A stretch of 64,000 bases of DNA from Mermis nigrescens (GCA_036768485.1 JAVLUZ010000340.1:2429470-2493469); one strand, 5' to 3'; shown: positions 31,530 through 44,860, numbered from the stretch's first letter. Notes: generated by a model from the sequence alone, not told the origin. Made by a program: numbers and translations.

Positions 31530-34317
31530 CTACATGTTCGAGACTGGTGGAGGTGTCGCCATAATATTCAAAAAAATTTACCCATAAAAAATGTAAACGT
31601 TCCTGATGAGTTTTCTTTGCAAGAAACAATTACTTCCGATATGACTATATTAGAGTCTAAATACAGGTTTATCTTATGCTATAGATCCCCAAGAAAAACG
31701 ATGATGTAGATCAACAGTTATTGAAGTATTTAAAGTGGTCTTGTAATACTTCTAGAATAATAGTGGCCTTGGGTGATTTTAATTTTCCCGAAATCAGGTG
31801 GAATAAAAGGTTTCTTCTTCCTGAAAATAGTATTTCTTCACAGTTTTTCGACCTTGTAAATGAGATTGGGCTCTATCACTTTACACGTCTCCCCACTTTA
31901 GGTAATAATATATTAGACTTGATTTTCTGTTCCTACAAGTCATGCGTATTTAATGTAAAAAATGTTGAACCGTTTTCTACTAGCGATCATGATTCACTAA
32001 CTTTTGAAATTCTTATTCCAAACAAATTCGAAACAGATTCTCATTTCAAAAACTCTATTTTTAAAAAAGCTGATTATGTTTCTATTTTGCACGATCTATC
32101 TATTATTAGCTGGCCTGATACTTTTACAACTTGTACTAATATTGATGATTTTTATGATATTTTTTTAGGCATTGTAAACGCAACGATCATAGCTCACGTT
32201 CCACTGAGTTTGTCCCTACCAAAAAAGCGTAAAAAATTTCCAAAGTATATTTTGAACTTACAAGGCAAGAAGAGAAGAGTTTGGCGACTTTTGAAGAAAA
32301 ATCCGGGATTGTCAGATCAGTACAAGATGGTTAGTAAGTCTGTTGAGAATGCAATAGCGAATTTTTACAGTCGTGAAGAAAATGAACTGTTAAAAAAAGG
32401 TTCATCACTGAAAAATTTTTACAATTTTGTTAACGCGAGGTTAAAATTGAAACAATCTGTGCCTGATCTTGAATCAAATGGTCAGGTTTTTTCAAATGAA
32501 ACCGAAAAAGCTAACGCTTTCAATGAATTTTTTGGTTCAGTTTTTACTATTGATAACGGCATTCTACCATTAAATATCGATTCAATTGAGGTAGACTATC
32601 GGCCTATAGTTAAATTTGAACATAGCACAGTTGCTGCAGTTTTAAATAAGATAAAGCCCACTCACTTAGTTGGTCCCGATGGGCTGTCAGCTTATTTTTT
32701 GAAACAAATTCGAGTTGCTTTAGTTGAACCCCTTTCAACTATTTTTGAGGTATCATATCGTTCTGGTATGCTTCCACGTTTGTGGTTAGAAGCTTTAGTA
32801 AGTCCAATTTTTAAAAAGGCAATCCACACTCAGTTGAAAAGTATAGGCCGATATCTCTGTTGTGTTTTGTGTAAAGTTATGGAATCAATAATCAATAATG
32901 CCATCCTGGACTATTTTGACAAGAGCGATTTAATAAATCAGCAACAATTTGGATTTCTGAAGAACAAATCCTGTACATCTCAGCTTTTAAAGTGCAGAAA
33001 CCTGTGGACAAAAACTTTGGACAATCATGTTCCAATGGACGTGGTTTATATTGATTTTTGTAAGGCATTCGATTCTGTTGTTCATTCAAAACTAATATTG
33101 AAATTAGAATCTTTAGGTATCTCGGGTACTTTGCTCAACTGGGTTAAAGCTTTTTTGATGGGTAGGTCACAAAAGGTGAAAATAAATGGTTTTCTTTCAG
33201 CCCCTATTCCGGTAATTAGTGGTGTTCCCCAGGGTAGTGTGCTAGGGCCTACATTATTTTTGGTTTTCATTAACGACCTGGTCGATAGTATCAAGCATAG
33301 CAATATCATGCTGTTTGCTGATGATTTAAAATTATTCAATTTTTCACGTGAATTCAGATCCTTGCAAGCAGACCTTGATTCATTGCATGGGTGGACCGAA
33401 AAATGGCAACTGCAAATAAGTTATGATAAATGTGCAACCTTGTATTTGGGATATGACAACCCTAAAAACATCTATAACCTTTTCTTAAAAGATCTAGCTG
33501 ATGCAGAAGCTTCTATCAAGGATTTAGGAGTTTTTGTTAGTAATGACCTGTCCTCTAGCATTCATTGTATGAATATTGCATCCAAAGCTTCCAGAGTTGC
33601 TTCTTTGATACAAAAAACTTTTATTTCCAGAAATATTGATTTGATGGAGAAAGCATTTAAAGTTATGTAAGATCGATACTAGAGTATAGCACGGTGGTGT
33701 GGAATCCTTACCTGATAAAAGACATCAAGCAAATTGAAAATGTTCAACGTAAATTTACAAAACGAATACTTTGGCGGCATCAACAGCAGGATTTGTCTTA
33801 TAGCGAACGATTGAATTTGTTAGATCTTGAAAGACTCGGAACACGGCGTATCCATTTTGACCTTACTTTTGCTTTCAGGATAATTAAGGGACAGTAGCTT
33901 TCTGTTTCAGATTTTTTCGAATCTGCACCTAACAGGGGCACTAGGTCAAATAACGACATAAAGTTGTATATTAGAAAATCTCATTTGGATTGTAGAAAGA
34001 ACGATTTTGCAAACAGGGTGGCTAGAATTTGGAACACATTGCCACAATGTATTGTTGACTGCAGAAATTTTAAACAGTTTAGGGTTTTGGTTTCAAAGCT
34101 TAATTTATTAGAATTTCTTAAGGGGCGTATGTAAGTGCACTGCCTGTACGCCTTGGCTTTACTTACATACCAACTCACTTATTTCGCGTTTTTTTGCATT
34201 TATTGACAATTCCTTTCCTAAAATTGCTCATTTAATAATTCTTTGCTTTATTGTATTGGTATTTGTTGTAACATGTCTCGTCCATGTAATTCAGCCAATA
34301 AATTATTATTATTATAT
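31530..34317 (+). mobile_element. CR1/Jockey-like LINE, 5'-truncated, (ATT)n tail
   Basis: This non-LTR retrotransposon has the C-terminal half of an apurinic endonuclease, a reverse transcriptase and a 3' UTR ending in AATAAATTATTATTATTAT. The 5' part of ORF2 and any ORF1 are missing. The left junction near 31530 abuts a short repeat (GTAGCCAGTGGAGGAAGGG) that also occurs at about 49255. Codon-rich sequence here contrasts with the non-coding transposons around it. Confidence -1.
31547..34134 (+). pseudogene. LINE ORF2: endonuclease (partial) + reverse transcriptase, frameshifted
   Basis: The longest open part is 31721-33670 (649 codons). Endonuclease motifs are GDFNFPEI near the start and the SDHDSL catalytic His block at about 31980. 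Reverse-transcriptase blocks follow: GPDGLSAYFLK, YIDFCKAFDSV (about 33050), GVPQGSVLGP (about 33220) and FADDLKLF (33313-33336, the catalytic Asp pair). The frame breaks at a run of seven A's near 31570, again near 31690, and by one base near 33663 (the YVRSILEYS block shifts frame). A TAG interrupts it at 33895-33897. Homology then continues to RIWNTLPQCIVD and a stop near 34134. So it is dead, but only lightly damaged and probably young. A CR1, Rex or Jockey clade assignment needs a tree. Confidence -1.
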
Positions 34318-34485
34318 AACTGAGCAATATGGTTGCATGCACACTCATATCCAGGATCTTGTTTCAAGGAAGAGGGGCAAGACCAGAAATTTTTAAAAAC
34401 CAAAGCGGATCAAAGGATGGATCAAAAAAGACGTTTTCACTAGAGCTGCACACCTTGTAGATTTTGTTACCCAGATACTTTAAAT

Positions 34486-35942
34486 TAGAGCTGTGCGGGG
34501 CTCTAGGCCCGGCCCCGGGCCGGGGCCAGGCTGGCCCCGGCACCGGGGCCGGGGCCAATGTTAGAGTTGATTATAATGTAGAAAATTGATGTTTTGGGCA
34601 GATTTACCTTCAAACTCAATTTCAAGCAAACCACAGATCTTGAGATCTATCTTAATTAGAAAATCCTTCTTTTCGCGTGATAAAAATAATCTCGTAAAGG
34701 CCTTCATTGTTTACGTCAGACCGATCCTTGAATATTCCTGTGCTTTATGGAACCCCTCTTATATTAGTGATATCAACAGGCTGGAGGCTCTTCAGCGTAA
34801 ATTTACTAAATACATAGTTGGATATCATAGCCCTCTTTCTTACGACGAACGCCTTAACCAACTTAACTTGTGTCGATTAGAATTACGTCGCCTTCATATT
34901 TGCTTATGTATGATGTATCAAATTATTAGTCAAAAATCTTGTCTTTGCATGACAGATTTTTTGTGCTTAATCAAAATACTACTCGCTGCACAAATCGTTT
35001 CAAGCTAGTTGTTCCTCTTGTCCGTTCTAATTTACAAAAATTTGACTTTTTCTATAAGTATATCTCTGTTTGGAATCACCTACCTGATTTTGTAGTCTCT
35101 TCCCCTAACTTGAATATATTCAAATCTAGATTAATTGATGTCGACTTATCCAAATTTATTATAGGGCGGGCTTAAATCGTCATTTTCATGACTCGCTCGT
35201 CGCCTTTTGCTGTACGCTTTTATTCTTTTGACCGTACGTTTTATTACTCTTTTACATCTTTCAGTAATTGTCGCGTTTCAGTAATAAATTATTTCATTCA
35301 TTCATTCATTCAGATCTTTATTTCACTATGTCAGATTGGTGCAAATTTTTAGTTAATGATCAAAATTGACATATTTCAAATTGCAATTCATATAGACGAG
35401 CATTTTCAGCTTGCTTGGCAGCAGACAGCTACGTCTATCAGAACAAATAGAATAATAAGCCTAAAAAGTGCAAAGTAAAGCACGTTGAAAAACGCCTCCA
35501 AGTCAGAGGAGTTAAATCCATACATGGGCAGCTCAAAAATTCTAGAGGTCCAAAATTTTTCAAAGTCAAAAACTGCCTGACCGTTTTCTCGCGTTTCTCA
35601 ATTAAAGCTATCCATTAGCATCAAAAAACCAGCAGAAAAACAGAAAAAATTCTGAAAATCAATTTCTGGGGGGTCTCGCGGATTTTTTTGGGGGGGGAGA
35701 ATGTAAATTCTGGGGGTCTGGATCCCCCAATGCCCATGTGTCTGTTATATCTTGTAATCCCAACAAATATTAACGCTTGACGTGCATCACAAGCAAGAAT
35801 ATATGCATAGGTACATATAAGGGGTAGGGCAGGGTTGTACTATGAGCATGGTAAAGCACGCTATTATTGGCCCCGGCCCCGGCACCGGGGCCTAGGCCCC
35901 GGCCACGGCCCCGGCAAAAAAGGCGGCCCCGGCACAGCTCTA
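34486..35942. mobile_element. F2: hAT-like element with CCGGGGCC arrays, holding a LINE fragment
   Basis: TIRs are TAGAGCTGTGCGGGG and TAGAGCTGTGCCGGGG. TSDs are CTTTAAAT (34478-34485) and CTTAAAAT (35943-35950). Outside the LINE insert it is about 90% similar to F1, including the internal degenerate B-like segment at 35520-35740. Confidence -1.
34642..35310 (+). pseudogene. LINE 3' fragment inside F2, (ATTC)n tail
   Basis: It encodes the C-terminal end of a second non-LTR reverse transcriptase. VYVRPILEYSCALWNPSY, QRKFTKYIVGY and SVWNHLPDFVVSSP match the last part of the 31.5-kb LINE but differ enough to be another lineage. There is one frameshift near 34945. The 3' UTR ends in (ATTC)4. CAGATCTT stands at both edges (34634-34641, 35311-35318) as a likely target duplication, although comparison with F1 also allows a small target deletion. 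Confidence -1.
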
Positions 35943-36114
35943 CTTAAAATATGGTGAGAATCCAATGGACACCTCTCTTCTAGGACTGGGGATCTACAAT
36001 GGCGCGCTCATGCACCCTGTCAAAACAGCACCTTAAGGTTAAATCGTAACGTTTAAATTTTCATAAAATCAGCCAAATCAGTCTAAAAATAGTAAAACTT
36101 CATCATTATTATTG

Positions 36115-37064
36115 CCGGTGTAGCGTCGTTAAGTGTCCGGGCGGTAAAGTGTCCGGCCGGACACTTTACGATGCGGCAAAGTGTCCGGCGGACACATTAC
36201 GATGAGCAGTAAAGTGTCCGGCCTTGCGGTAAAGTGTCCGGGTCAAGTTGTTCTTATTTTTCGTAACAGTAGCGAAGTTGCATATGCATGTACATATGTA
36301 CTTTTTCAACAATAAACTGACTATTGTTTACGCACAATGCAATGCTGTGACCTTTGACCGCTTGTTATGATCAAAAATCGTATGACTTTTTGGTTGCTTC
36401 TGATGCATAAATATTCTGGAGTTCATTGAAAATATTTGACCGTTACCGAAAGTGCGTTGCGAATTGGAGAGGCTCTGATCCTCCAAAGTTTCTGAAAAAT
36501 ATCTTTGAATTTCGGTGGTTAATCGAAAGGTTGGTGAAATATTCGGAATTTCTATTAATTCGGCGGTTAATCTGTTTCTCTTTATTTCCGTTTCACTTAG
36601 TTACTTTGTCAATTCGCTGTAAATAAAAATTTGTCTTCTTGGTACCTAATTTTGCATCATTCCAAAAAAATCATGCAGTGCAGCAATAAATCGTCTGTGC
36701 TTAATTGTTTCATTTGGGCGCCACCGCCCCTGAAAATATGGCCCTGTGTCTATATATATCAACATTTTTACGTGACATCACCTGCTTCTCTTTATTTCGT
36801 TTCACTTATTTACTTTGTCAATTCGCTGTAAATAAAAATTTGTCTTGGTAATAAATTTTGCATCATTCCAAAAAAATGCAGTGCAGCAATAAATCGCCTG
36901 TGCTTAATTGTTTCATTATCTTAACCAGCAAGAGCATTCCTAAATGACATTACGCTACACAAACATAGGCCGGACACTTTAAGACGGACCCGGACACTTT
37001 ATGGCATCTTAAAGTGTCCGGCCGGACACTTTACGATGCCGGACACTTGACCGCGTGACACCGG
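36115..37064. mobile_element. TIR element with AAAGTGTCCGG arrays
   Basis: The left end CCGGTGTAGCGTCGTTAAGT and right end (complement) CCGGTGTCACGCGGTCAAGT are inverted. Both ends carry 4-5 copies of AAAGTGTCCGG in alternating orientation, able to form hairpins. The middle has a 130-bp direct duplication (36580-36710 and 36780-36920). No target duplication is recognised, so the superfamily is unknown. Confidence -1.
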
Positions 37065-37837
37065 ATCTCATTTCCTGCGTAGAACCTGCAAAAAAGATAT
37101 AAATGCAAAATATACTATATATTGTATACATAAAGACTGAAAATTGAGTGTTTTAAACGCGCTTTTGGGACCAAACAGGTAGCAATTAATAATTATAAAA
37201 TTCGGCGCGAAGCGACGAAAATTTTTGCGATTTTTTGCTCTGAAAAGCATTTCGAAGGGGCAGGTGATCACTTCCCTCCCTGGATACAGGCCTCGATGCA
37301 TGATGCTGTTCTGCCATGCAAAATCGAAAAAGTCAGCGCCTTGCACCGATTTCTTTTATTTTTGGCAGTTTCTATCATTTACTTGCAGAAAAAGTCAAAG
37401 AAATTAGCGCTTCGCGTGCATTATCAGCATTTTTCCGTCAAAAACGTACATAAATTTGAAAAAAATTAATTTTTCATAAATCTTAATAATTTTTTATTAT
37501 CCCTGCTTAGGAACTCTGTTGAATATTCCAATCACAATAGTATTTGTCTAAAACCCCAATTTGCAGACCTGGCGTTAACGTGCGTTTTAGAGTATTTTCG
37601 AAAAATATTACGAAGGAAATGGAATATAACTTCACTTTCCTGGCGCAGAACGTATATTCAGAATCGATCATCCTTATTACCGCAGTAATCGGTTCCTTCA
37701 TTACTTTACGTGCGACACTAAGTGTATTTTTTAAGCCGCGCATTGGCGCGTGTTGCAGTAATAAGGCGATAAGAAATTGTCTTACTGCTGTAGTACCCGA
37801 TTTTTCCGTGGCGCGACTGAGTGCGGAGTGACCTGAG

Positions 37838-38104
37838 CACACCTGGGCGTGGAGGGGTTTGGGGGGGTATGCACCCCCGCAGAAACTAAAATACCCCCAG
37901 AAATCAAAATACTCCCCCAGAATTCAATTTTTTGAAAATTTTTTTCGCTTTTTTCGCAATTTTTTGATGCCAATGGATAGTGCTTGATGAGGAACGTCGA
38001 AAAATGGTGTTTTTATCACCATACCATCGTTTTTAAGGCCATTTTTTGACCTTCAAAAAAATCTTGCACCCCCCCCCTCAGAAATTTCTTGCTGCCCACG
38101 TATG
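37838..38104 (-). mobile_element. B-type MITE, 7/8 TSD
   Basis: TSDs are GACCTGAG (37830-37837) and GACATGAG (38105-38112). TIRs are CACACCTGGGCG and CATACGTGGGCAG. In 37065-37837 only GGCGC hairpin remnants at about 37203 and 37330-37400 stand out; 38113-38802 has two more near 38630-38690. Confidence -1.
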
Positions 38105-40158
38105 GACATGAGTCGAGTGACTTGCTCTGAAAAAATTGGTATTACATTAATAAACACTTTTGATCATCGATCTTTTTCATGCACTAGAAAGAAGAGACTA
38201 TAGTTTCCCGACTGATCTCCAGAGCAGATTAGATAATATGCTATACTTTTAATATTTCCAGTGTCAAAAACGTGCCATTACACTTTTAAAAACCGGTCAA
38301 AGTCGCAGGCATAGTATATTTATTCTATTGCATTCGCTAGCTTTTTGAAGCAATGCAGGTATATCGTTTTGCTATCCTAAGTATAAATGTGCCTTTTACT
38401 GTAGGAGTTTATAAAGATAGTGTGAGACGACGATCGTGTCGTCATGTCGTCTAAAGCTGCTTATTGTGCACGCAAGCAAACTGACGTGTATATCCACCGT
38501 TTTGTTCCATATCTTGCGTTTTTGTGAACCAAAAATTTCGAGATGTGGAAAAAAGTTTTGAGCTTGGTTCACATTGTGGAATATTTTTGTAAAGCAAATG
38601 CGTTCTAGAAGGATAAAATTCCAAATTTTTTGGCGCTTTGCGCCGGATTGATTCATTCTCAATGTTATTTATTGATGTTCTCGGCGCCCCGCGCCGATCA
38701 CAGCTTTTCTATCGATAACTTGCTTCAGAAAAAAAACGGAACAAAAAACGAAATAAATTTGAGTTCTGGGGGTATTCGGCCATCTGTTGGGTATGTACAT
38801 ACTAGTGATAACCTGGGCACCGGGCCAGTGCTAGGCTGGTACCGGTGCCGGTGCTAGATAAAAGAGAAAAATTAGTGTAAAAAGAATAATTGAAGCTCAT
38901 TTATCACCAATTTAATGAATAAAGGGGCAAAAAGGTAGCATTTTGTAAATAAAATCTTCTGATTAGCATAGTGAAGCATTTTGACTGAACTTCAGAACAA
39001 GTCTTTGAGCTTTAAAAATGGACTATTCATTTAACGAAACAAATCTTATTGAAAACATCAAGTAACAGCAAGAAGTGTGGACACTAATGAATAAAGTAAA
39101 TTAAAATTAAAAACATCGACATATAGAGTGGAAAGTTCTTCTAATTCTACTATCTGTAGGCAAGAAGGATGAGTACTACAGAGTAGTTTTCAACTTAATT
39201 TAATCAAATCCATTTTTATTTTTCCATTTCGTGAGCAGAAGACCGTAAAACGCAGCTAGAATTTTAAAATAGTTTTTATGCAAAACTTTTTCCTGCAAAT
39301 TATTCAGAAAAAGCTTGTTAAAACTTTGTAAATGAACTTCTATGTAAGTGTTTTGCATTACTAATATATCCCATGTTTGTTTTCAGAGGCTTTTGAAAAT
39401 GTGAAATGATAAACTCAAATAATTTAACCTCAAAAAGTTTTTGTGGCTATTTTCATGTTTGTTTCTTACTAGTTGAATATTTAACTAATGCACTAAAACT
39501 AAATTTCGATTTGACTATAGAATCAACTACTGCACAAGCCAATCTTGATTGCGCTACACTTAAACTTATAATACACTATTTAACTTTTATTTTTCTTCGA
39601 ATTTCAATTTTTTTACAATTTTTTGTTTGTTTAATGCTTAAGTGAAATTAAAAATAATGAAGTCTTACTAGCCAAATGAAATTTTGCCCTTAATATGTAT
39701 ATCCGGTGAAAAATAGGTACAAATTTAACCCTTTTTGAAGAAGCATAGTACACTATATAATATGCTAATGTAGCACTGGCACCGGCGCCGGTACAGGGGG
39801 TACCGGCTAGTGATCGACCGGGCGACTTTTTGAGCTAGGGCCGGGGCCGGGCTGGCCGGGGTCAGACAAGGAAATATTGCATGACACATACTTGGGGTGA
39901 GCATTAGTGATCGACCGGGGCGACTTTTGGCCGGGGCCGGGGCGGTACCGGGGCTGGAAAAATCCCGGCCGCGGCCGGGGCCGAGGCCGGAGCTGGCCGG
40001 GGTGAGACAAGGAAAGTATTATTGCATGACACATACTTGGGGTGGGCATAGGAAAAGAAATAATAAGCGACTGCTCCATTCAAGTAAATAGCAAGCGCAA
40101 AGTTAGGTGCGCCTTTTCATATCAAGTTTTATTACTATTTATGTCACAATAAACAAAT

Positions 40159-40302
40159 TTAGTCCAGTGTTTTATTGTCTGAATCATCAATAAAGTCTAT
40201 GTCGCTGCTATTAGCACACTCTATATCATTTGAATCTTCGCTACTGCTACTGCTGCTGTAGCGATTTGATGCAATAGGTATTGGATGTAATAAATGAGAC
40301 AT
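40159..40302 (-). CDS. 47-residue Ser/Asp-rich ORF in nest level 3 (possible end of an element protein)
   Basis: It reads MSHLLHPIPIASNRY, then a run of six Ser with ED, then DIDFIDDSDNKTLD. An N element is inserted exactly at its first codon, and the pre-insertion frame extends only about 14 codons further up before a stop. It may be the acidic tail of a lost transposase or accessory ORF. Coding status is uncertain. Confidence -1.
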   Translation of the reverse strand: MSHLLHPIPIASNRYSSSSSSEDSNDIECANSSDIDFIDDSDNKTLD

Positions 40303-41959
40303 CACATATTCCCATGAGAGGGAGGGGTATTACCCCCTCAGGGTCCAAGACACAAATCACTGTCAGACGATTTTTGGTGAAAACCTTTTGAATTTTTTTG
40401 AACTTAATTCTTTAGTATGGCAAAAGTGTACCTAACTATTAGAATTTCACGAAGTGATACATTATTTTAGAATGTGAGCTAGAGTAAATAGATAAACTAT
40501 AAGTATGAAACTACATGTAGTCGCTTAAAATTTAATGAGGGTCCCTCAGTATACATGTAACGGCTGGAAATCTAGGGTAGGGGTCCCTCGCCATGTTTAA
40601 AATCAGGGGGTTAGCGACTAGATCAAAAATGGTAAAAACACATAAAAATAGCCAAAAAGCGCAGGTTTTCGCCAAAAAATGGGGAAGGGTGGTCAAATAT
40701 TTTCTGAAGTTCGGGGCTTCAAAGCGTGGATGGGGGATGGCCCAGACCCCTGTCACATGTATATTTCTCGGCCATTTTCGGGGGAAGGGGTAAGCGGCCC
40801 CATTTTTGCAGCGCTTGCCCCCCTGAAAATCTTTAAAATGGTAGAATTTACAATAAGGAATTCTACACCTTTTTACAGTTTTTCTTCAAAAATCTTACTT
40901 GTACATGTACAAAGACGGTCCTGAAATGTCTTTGTACATCAGCAAAAATCTTCACCGAATACAAAAAGGCCGTGGCTTCTAAATGTGATAATTCGGCCTA
41001 AATTTAGTTGATAATATTAGTTCGACGCGAAGTGCCGAACTTTTTATGAGCTTCGATGGATTTCACACATAAAACTCGACTGACAAAGCTAAAACAACTT
41101 GTACTACAAAATCAGAAATATTACAAAAATTGTAATATGCGAATTAAATCTTGTAATAAGCAACATTGCGCTTAGAATGGAAAAATGGATAAATGTCAAA
41201 TATTCAGAAACCCAAAAATTAGCCAAATACACTGCTACAGGTCGAAAAAGTATGTTTTACCACACTGAAATCGTTACTGTACCATATTAAAGTATACAAA
41301 AATTTGCATGTACAAAACAGTGTTTTTTTGTATTTGCCAAAGATTTTTCCCGATGTAAAGACTTTACAGGACTATCTTTGTACATGTACAAAGATTTTTG
41401 GGAAGATAAAAACTGTAAAAAGGTGTAAAATGATATGAAAAATTGTCTGTCCTATATATGTTTAAAATGGCAAAATTTGTATTTAGAATGGAAAAATGCC
41501 AGATTTTTAGGCGCTTCGCTGCCGTTTTAAGACAATTTTAGTAATTTTTTGCGTTAGAAGCCCAGAAATTAGCTAAAATATACAATCAAAAGTCAAAAGA
41601 CCCTGTTTTACCACACAAAAATCGCTACTGTACCATATTATAGTAACCAAAAATTTGTGTGTACAAAATGTACAAAGACTTTTGGGTATCATCTTTGTTC
41701 ATGTATATACAAAGGTACATTGCACAAAAAACTATACACATACTGATAGTATGCAAAAATGTGTATGTTTAAAAATATATTTATATAATATAGCTACAAA
41801 ATTTGTTAAGCTCATACAAAGACCTTTGCGATCTTTGTACAAGCACAAGAAGCTCGTATAACAAAATAGAGTCAGCTAATAATAGTCCACCACTTAATTT
41901 TCTGGTCCTCCAATTTGGAATTTCACCCCTCCCTCAACTCTGGACCTTAGGAAACTATT
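40303..41959 (+). mobile_element. N element inside nest level 3, 7/8 TSD
   Basis: It begins CACATATTCCCATGAGAGG and ends CCTTAGGAAACTATT. TSDs are TGAGACAT (40295-40302) and TGAGATAT (41960-41967). It is 1.66 kb and contains A-type segments and GCGC hairpins. It shares its insertion site with 45382-46923, so it entered before the two bodies separated. Confidence -1.
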
Positions 41960-42285
41960 TGAGATATATTTAGTTTATCGGATCGGACGCAATTCTGCAG
42001 CGTAGTTTACATTCGCCCATAATTAACCAACGTTCTAATAACTATTACACAAGAAACGCGTTTTCAAGCACGTGGTTCACATTCAATAGAAAGTGAAAAG
42101 TGTTTTTTGTAAAAATAATTTGTTGAAAACGTACAATTTCCAACTAGAAATAGAACGCATTTGTCAACTCTAAATCTTTTAGCCACAGCCATGAATGAAT
42201 GAGTTTAAAGTAGCATTTAGTTCGAATAAGTTAAGTGGGGGAATCGAAAACATGCAGATTTTCCCAACATTTATTCAGTAAAAGC

Positions 42286-44860
42286 CAGGTGATCGACCGA
42301 GGCCTCGGCCTCGGCCTCGGCACTCGGCAAGCCTCGGCGTTTTTTGGAGCCTCGGCCTCGGTGCCGAGGGCGAAGCTGAAAAGTGCCGAGGCGCCGAGGG
42401 TTAAAATCAAATTTGAATAAGTTTAATATGTCCGTTGAATATAAACTATTTAGAATGCATCTGCAGTACAAAGGCTATTTTATACCTAAAGACTTTTCTT
42501 GTGGTTTCAGTCGCGTACCCAGTTACACAAAGTTACATACAGCAAAGTGCCAATTTATTATTCATGTGATGACTAACTTTTAATTCTCATGCTTGCTACA
42601 TGGATCGGAAACAAACATTCACGAAGGGAGGGGTGGTGTAGGTTTATTACCCCCCTCTCAGGGTACAAGACTCAAGTCACTGTCAGACGATTTTTGGTGA
42701 AAACCTTTTGAATATTTTTGAACCTAATTTTTACTATGGCAAAAGTGCAGCTAACTATTAGAATTTCCCGAAGTGATACAGTATTTTTGAATGTAAGCAA
42801 GAGTAAATAGACAAAGTGTCACTATAAAACATGCAGGTAACAGCTCAAAATTTTCGGAAGGGACGGCTAGAAATTTCGGGTGGGGGATTAGCGACTCTAA
42901 TTCTATGTCAAAAATGGCAAAAGCACCTAAAATAGGCAACAAAGCGCAAATTTTCGCCAAAAATGGGGAGGGTGGGTCAAAATTTTCTGACGTTGGAGGG
43001 AAGGGTTAGGGGAGGACGTCCAACCCTGGGTGGGTGGGGAATTCCCCAAAGCCCTTCCTGTTACACGTATGGTTTTCGGCCATTTTTTGAGAGAGGGCGT
43101 AAATGATTACGAAATTTCGGCCGAAAATCGCAAAAACGCACCTAAAAATGGCCAATAAATGCACGTTTTTGCCAAAAATCAATTTCGGCTCGTGCATTTT
43201 TTGGAGCCATTTTTACACAATGTTAAAATACTTTCGTGGACAAAGTGATATTAATTATATCGTTTTTTAGTATTTTTTTAGGAAATTTCAAAAATTTTCG
43301 GCGCTTCGCGCAAAATATCGCTAACATACTGTATTTAGATTGAAGCAGAGGCATTAAACACTCAAAAATCAATTTTTGTGTAATCTAGGCATCTTTATGC
43401 AGATTTAAATATCTTTTGTATCCATTTATACTGTTTTTAAAAATTTTATGCAAAACAAGTACTATTCAATAACTCAGCACATTTAGCCGTTCGAAGATAA
43501 AATTGACTAATTTATCCTGATGTTGCATTGGGTTTCTAAGCACAGTAGTGCTTATTACAAGATTTCATTGGCATATTACAATATCTGTAATATTTCTGAT
43601 TTTGTAGTACAAGTTGTTTTAGCTTTCTAGTCAAGTTTTATGTGTAAATTTCATCAAAAGCTCATAAAAATTTCGGCGCTTCGCGCCAAATAATCTTATG
43701 AACTATATCCAGGCCGAATTATCACATTTAGGACCACGGTTTTTTGTATTCGGCAAAGATTTTTCATGATGTACAGAGACTTTTCAGGACTGTCTTTGTA
43801 CATGCACAAAGATTTTTGGAGAGACAAAAACTGTAAAAAGGTGTAAAATTCCCGAAAATTTTCGGCGCATCAGTAATTGTCTGTCCTATATATCTTTAAA
43901 ATAGTAGAATTTGCATTTAGAATGGAAAAAATGTCAAATATTCAGAAACCCAGGAATTAGCTAAGATACGCTACCGAAGGTCGAAAACCCCTGTTTTACC
44001 ACACTAAATCGCTATTGTACCATACTTAGTACACAAAAATTTGCATGTACAAAATGTTCAAAGACTTTTGGATACCATTTTTGTACATGTAAAAAGGTAT
44101 CTTGCACAAAAAAAACACTGTTTAGGGCTGCATGTCGGTTGCAGGTCACACACTGGCAGTATGTAAAAATGTGTATGTTTAAAAATATATTTATATAAAA
44201 TATCTACAAAAATTTGTTCGCTCATACAAAGACACTACTTAATTTACTGGTCCCCCATTTTGGGATTTCACCCTTCCCTCAACTCTGGACCTTGGAAAAC
44301 TATGATCGGAAAGTAGAGTGCAGTTTCCGTCATATTACCTACCACACCAGAATTGGATGACTAAAAAGCGTGTTTAAACATGCATTACTGCAAAAGCGAG
44401 CACAACAATGGCTACGGTTCTGTCTTTACTTAGCTTATTTCGTTTGTTCGTTTATTTTTTTGACACTGTTTTCTTATTTATTTATAGTAATAAAAGTTTT
44501 TAAGTGCTTGTTCAGCCATATTTTTTATTAACTTTTCCAAGTCTTCAACGGCAACTTGTTAAATTAAGTATGCTTTCATTCTGCTGACTTTATTCAATAA
44601 ATCCTTCACACATTTAATCTACTATTTTTGAAAATTACATTCGATAAAGCGTTCAATATTACGATTATTCTCTAGCTCATGTGCATACAAAATATTCTAA
44701 GAGTACTATTTATGGGTATAGGTATATAAGCTTGACCCTCGGCATTACCCTCGGCCTCGGCCTCGGCCTCGGCCTCGGCCTCGGCCGAGGCAAGGATTTT
44801 AGGGCGCCTCGGCCTCGGCTGAGGCCGAGGGTCCAAAAAGCACCCTCGGTCCGATCACTG
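42286..44860. mobile_element. Nest level 4: hAT-like element with CTCGGC arrays, exact 8-bp TSD
   Basis: It begins CAGGTGATCGACCGAGGCC and ends CTCGGTCCGATCACTG. TSD GTAAAAGC occurs at 42278-42285 and 44861-44868. The level-2 body at about 47244-47254 shows the same site empty (CAGTAAAAGCTCATTT). Subterminal arrays are (CTCGGC)n, unlike the CCGGCC arrays of levels 2 and 3. Confidence -1.
42612..44304 (+). mobile_element. Nest level 5: N element inside level 4, exact 8-bp TSD
   Basis: It begins CAAACATTCACGAAGGG and ends CTTGGAAAACTATG. TSD ATCGGAAA occurs at 42604-42611 and 44305-44312. It carries TTCGGCGCTTCGCGC hairpins at about 43300 and 43675, and its site is independent of the other two N copies. 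Confidence -1.
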
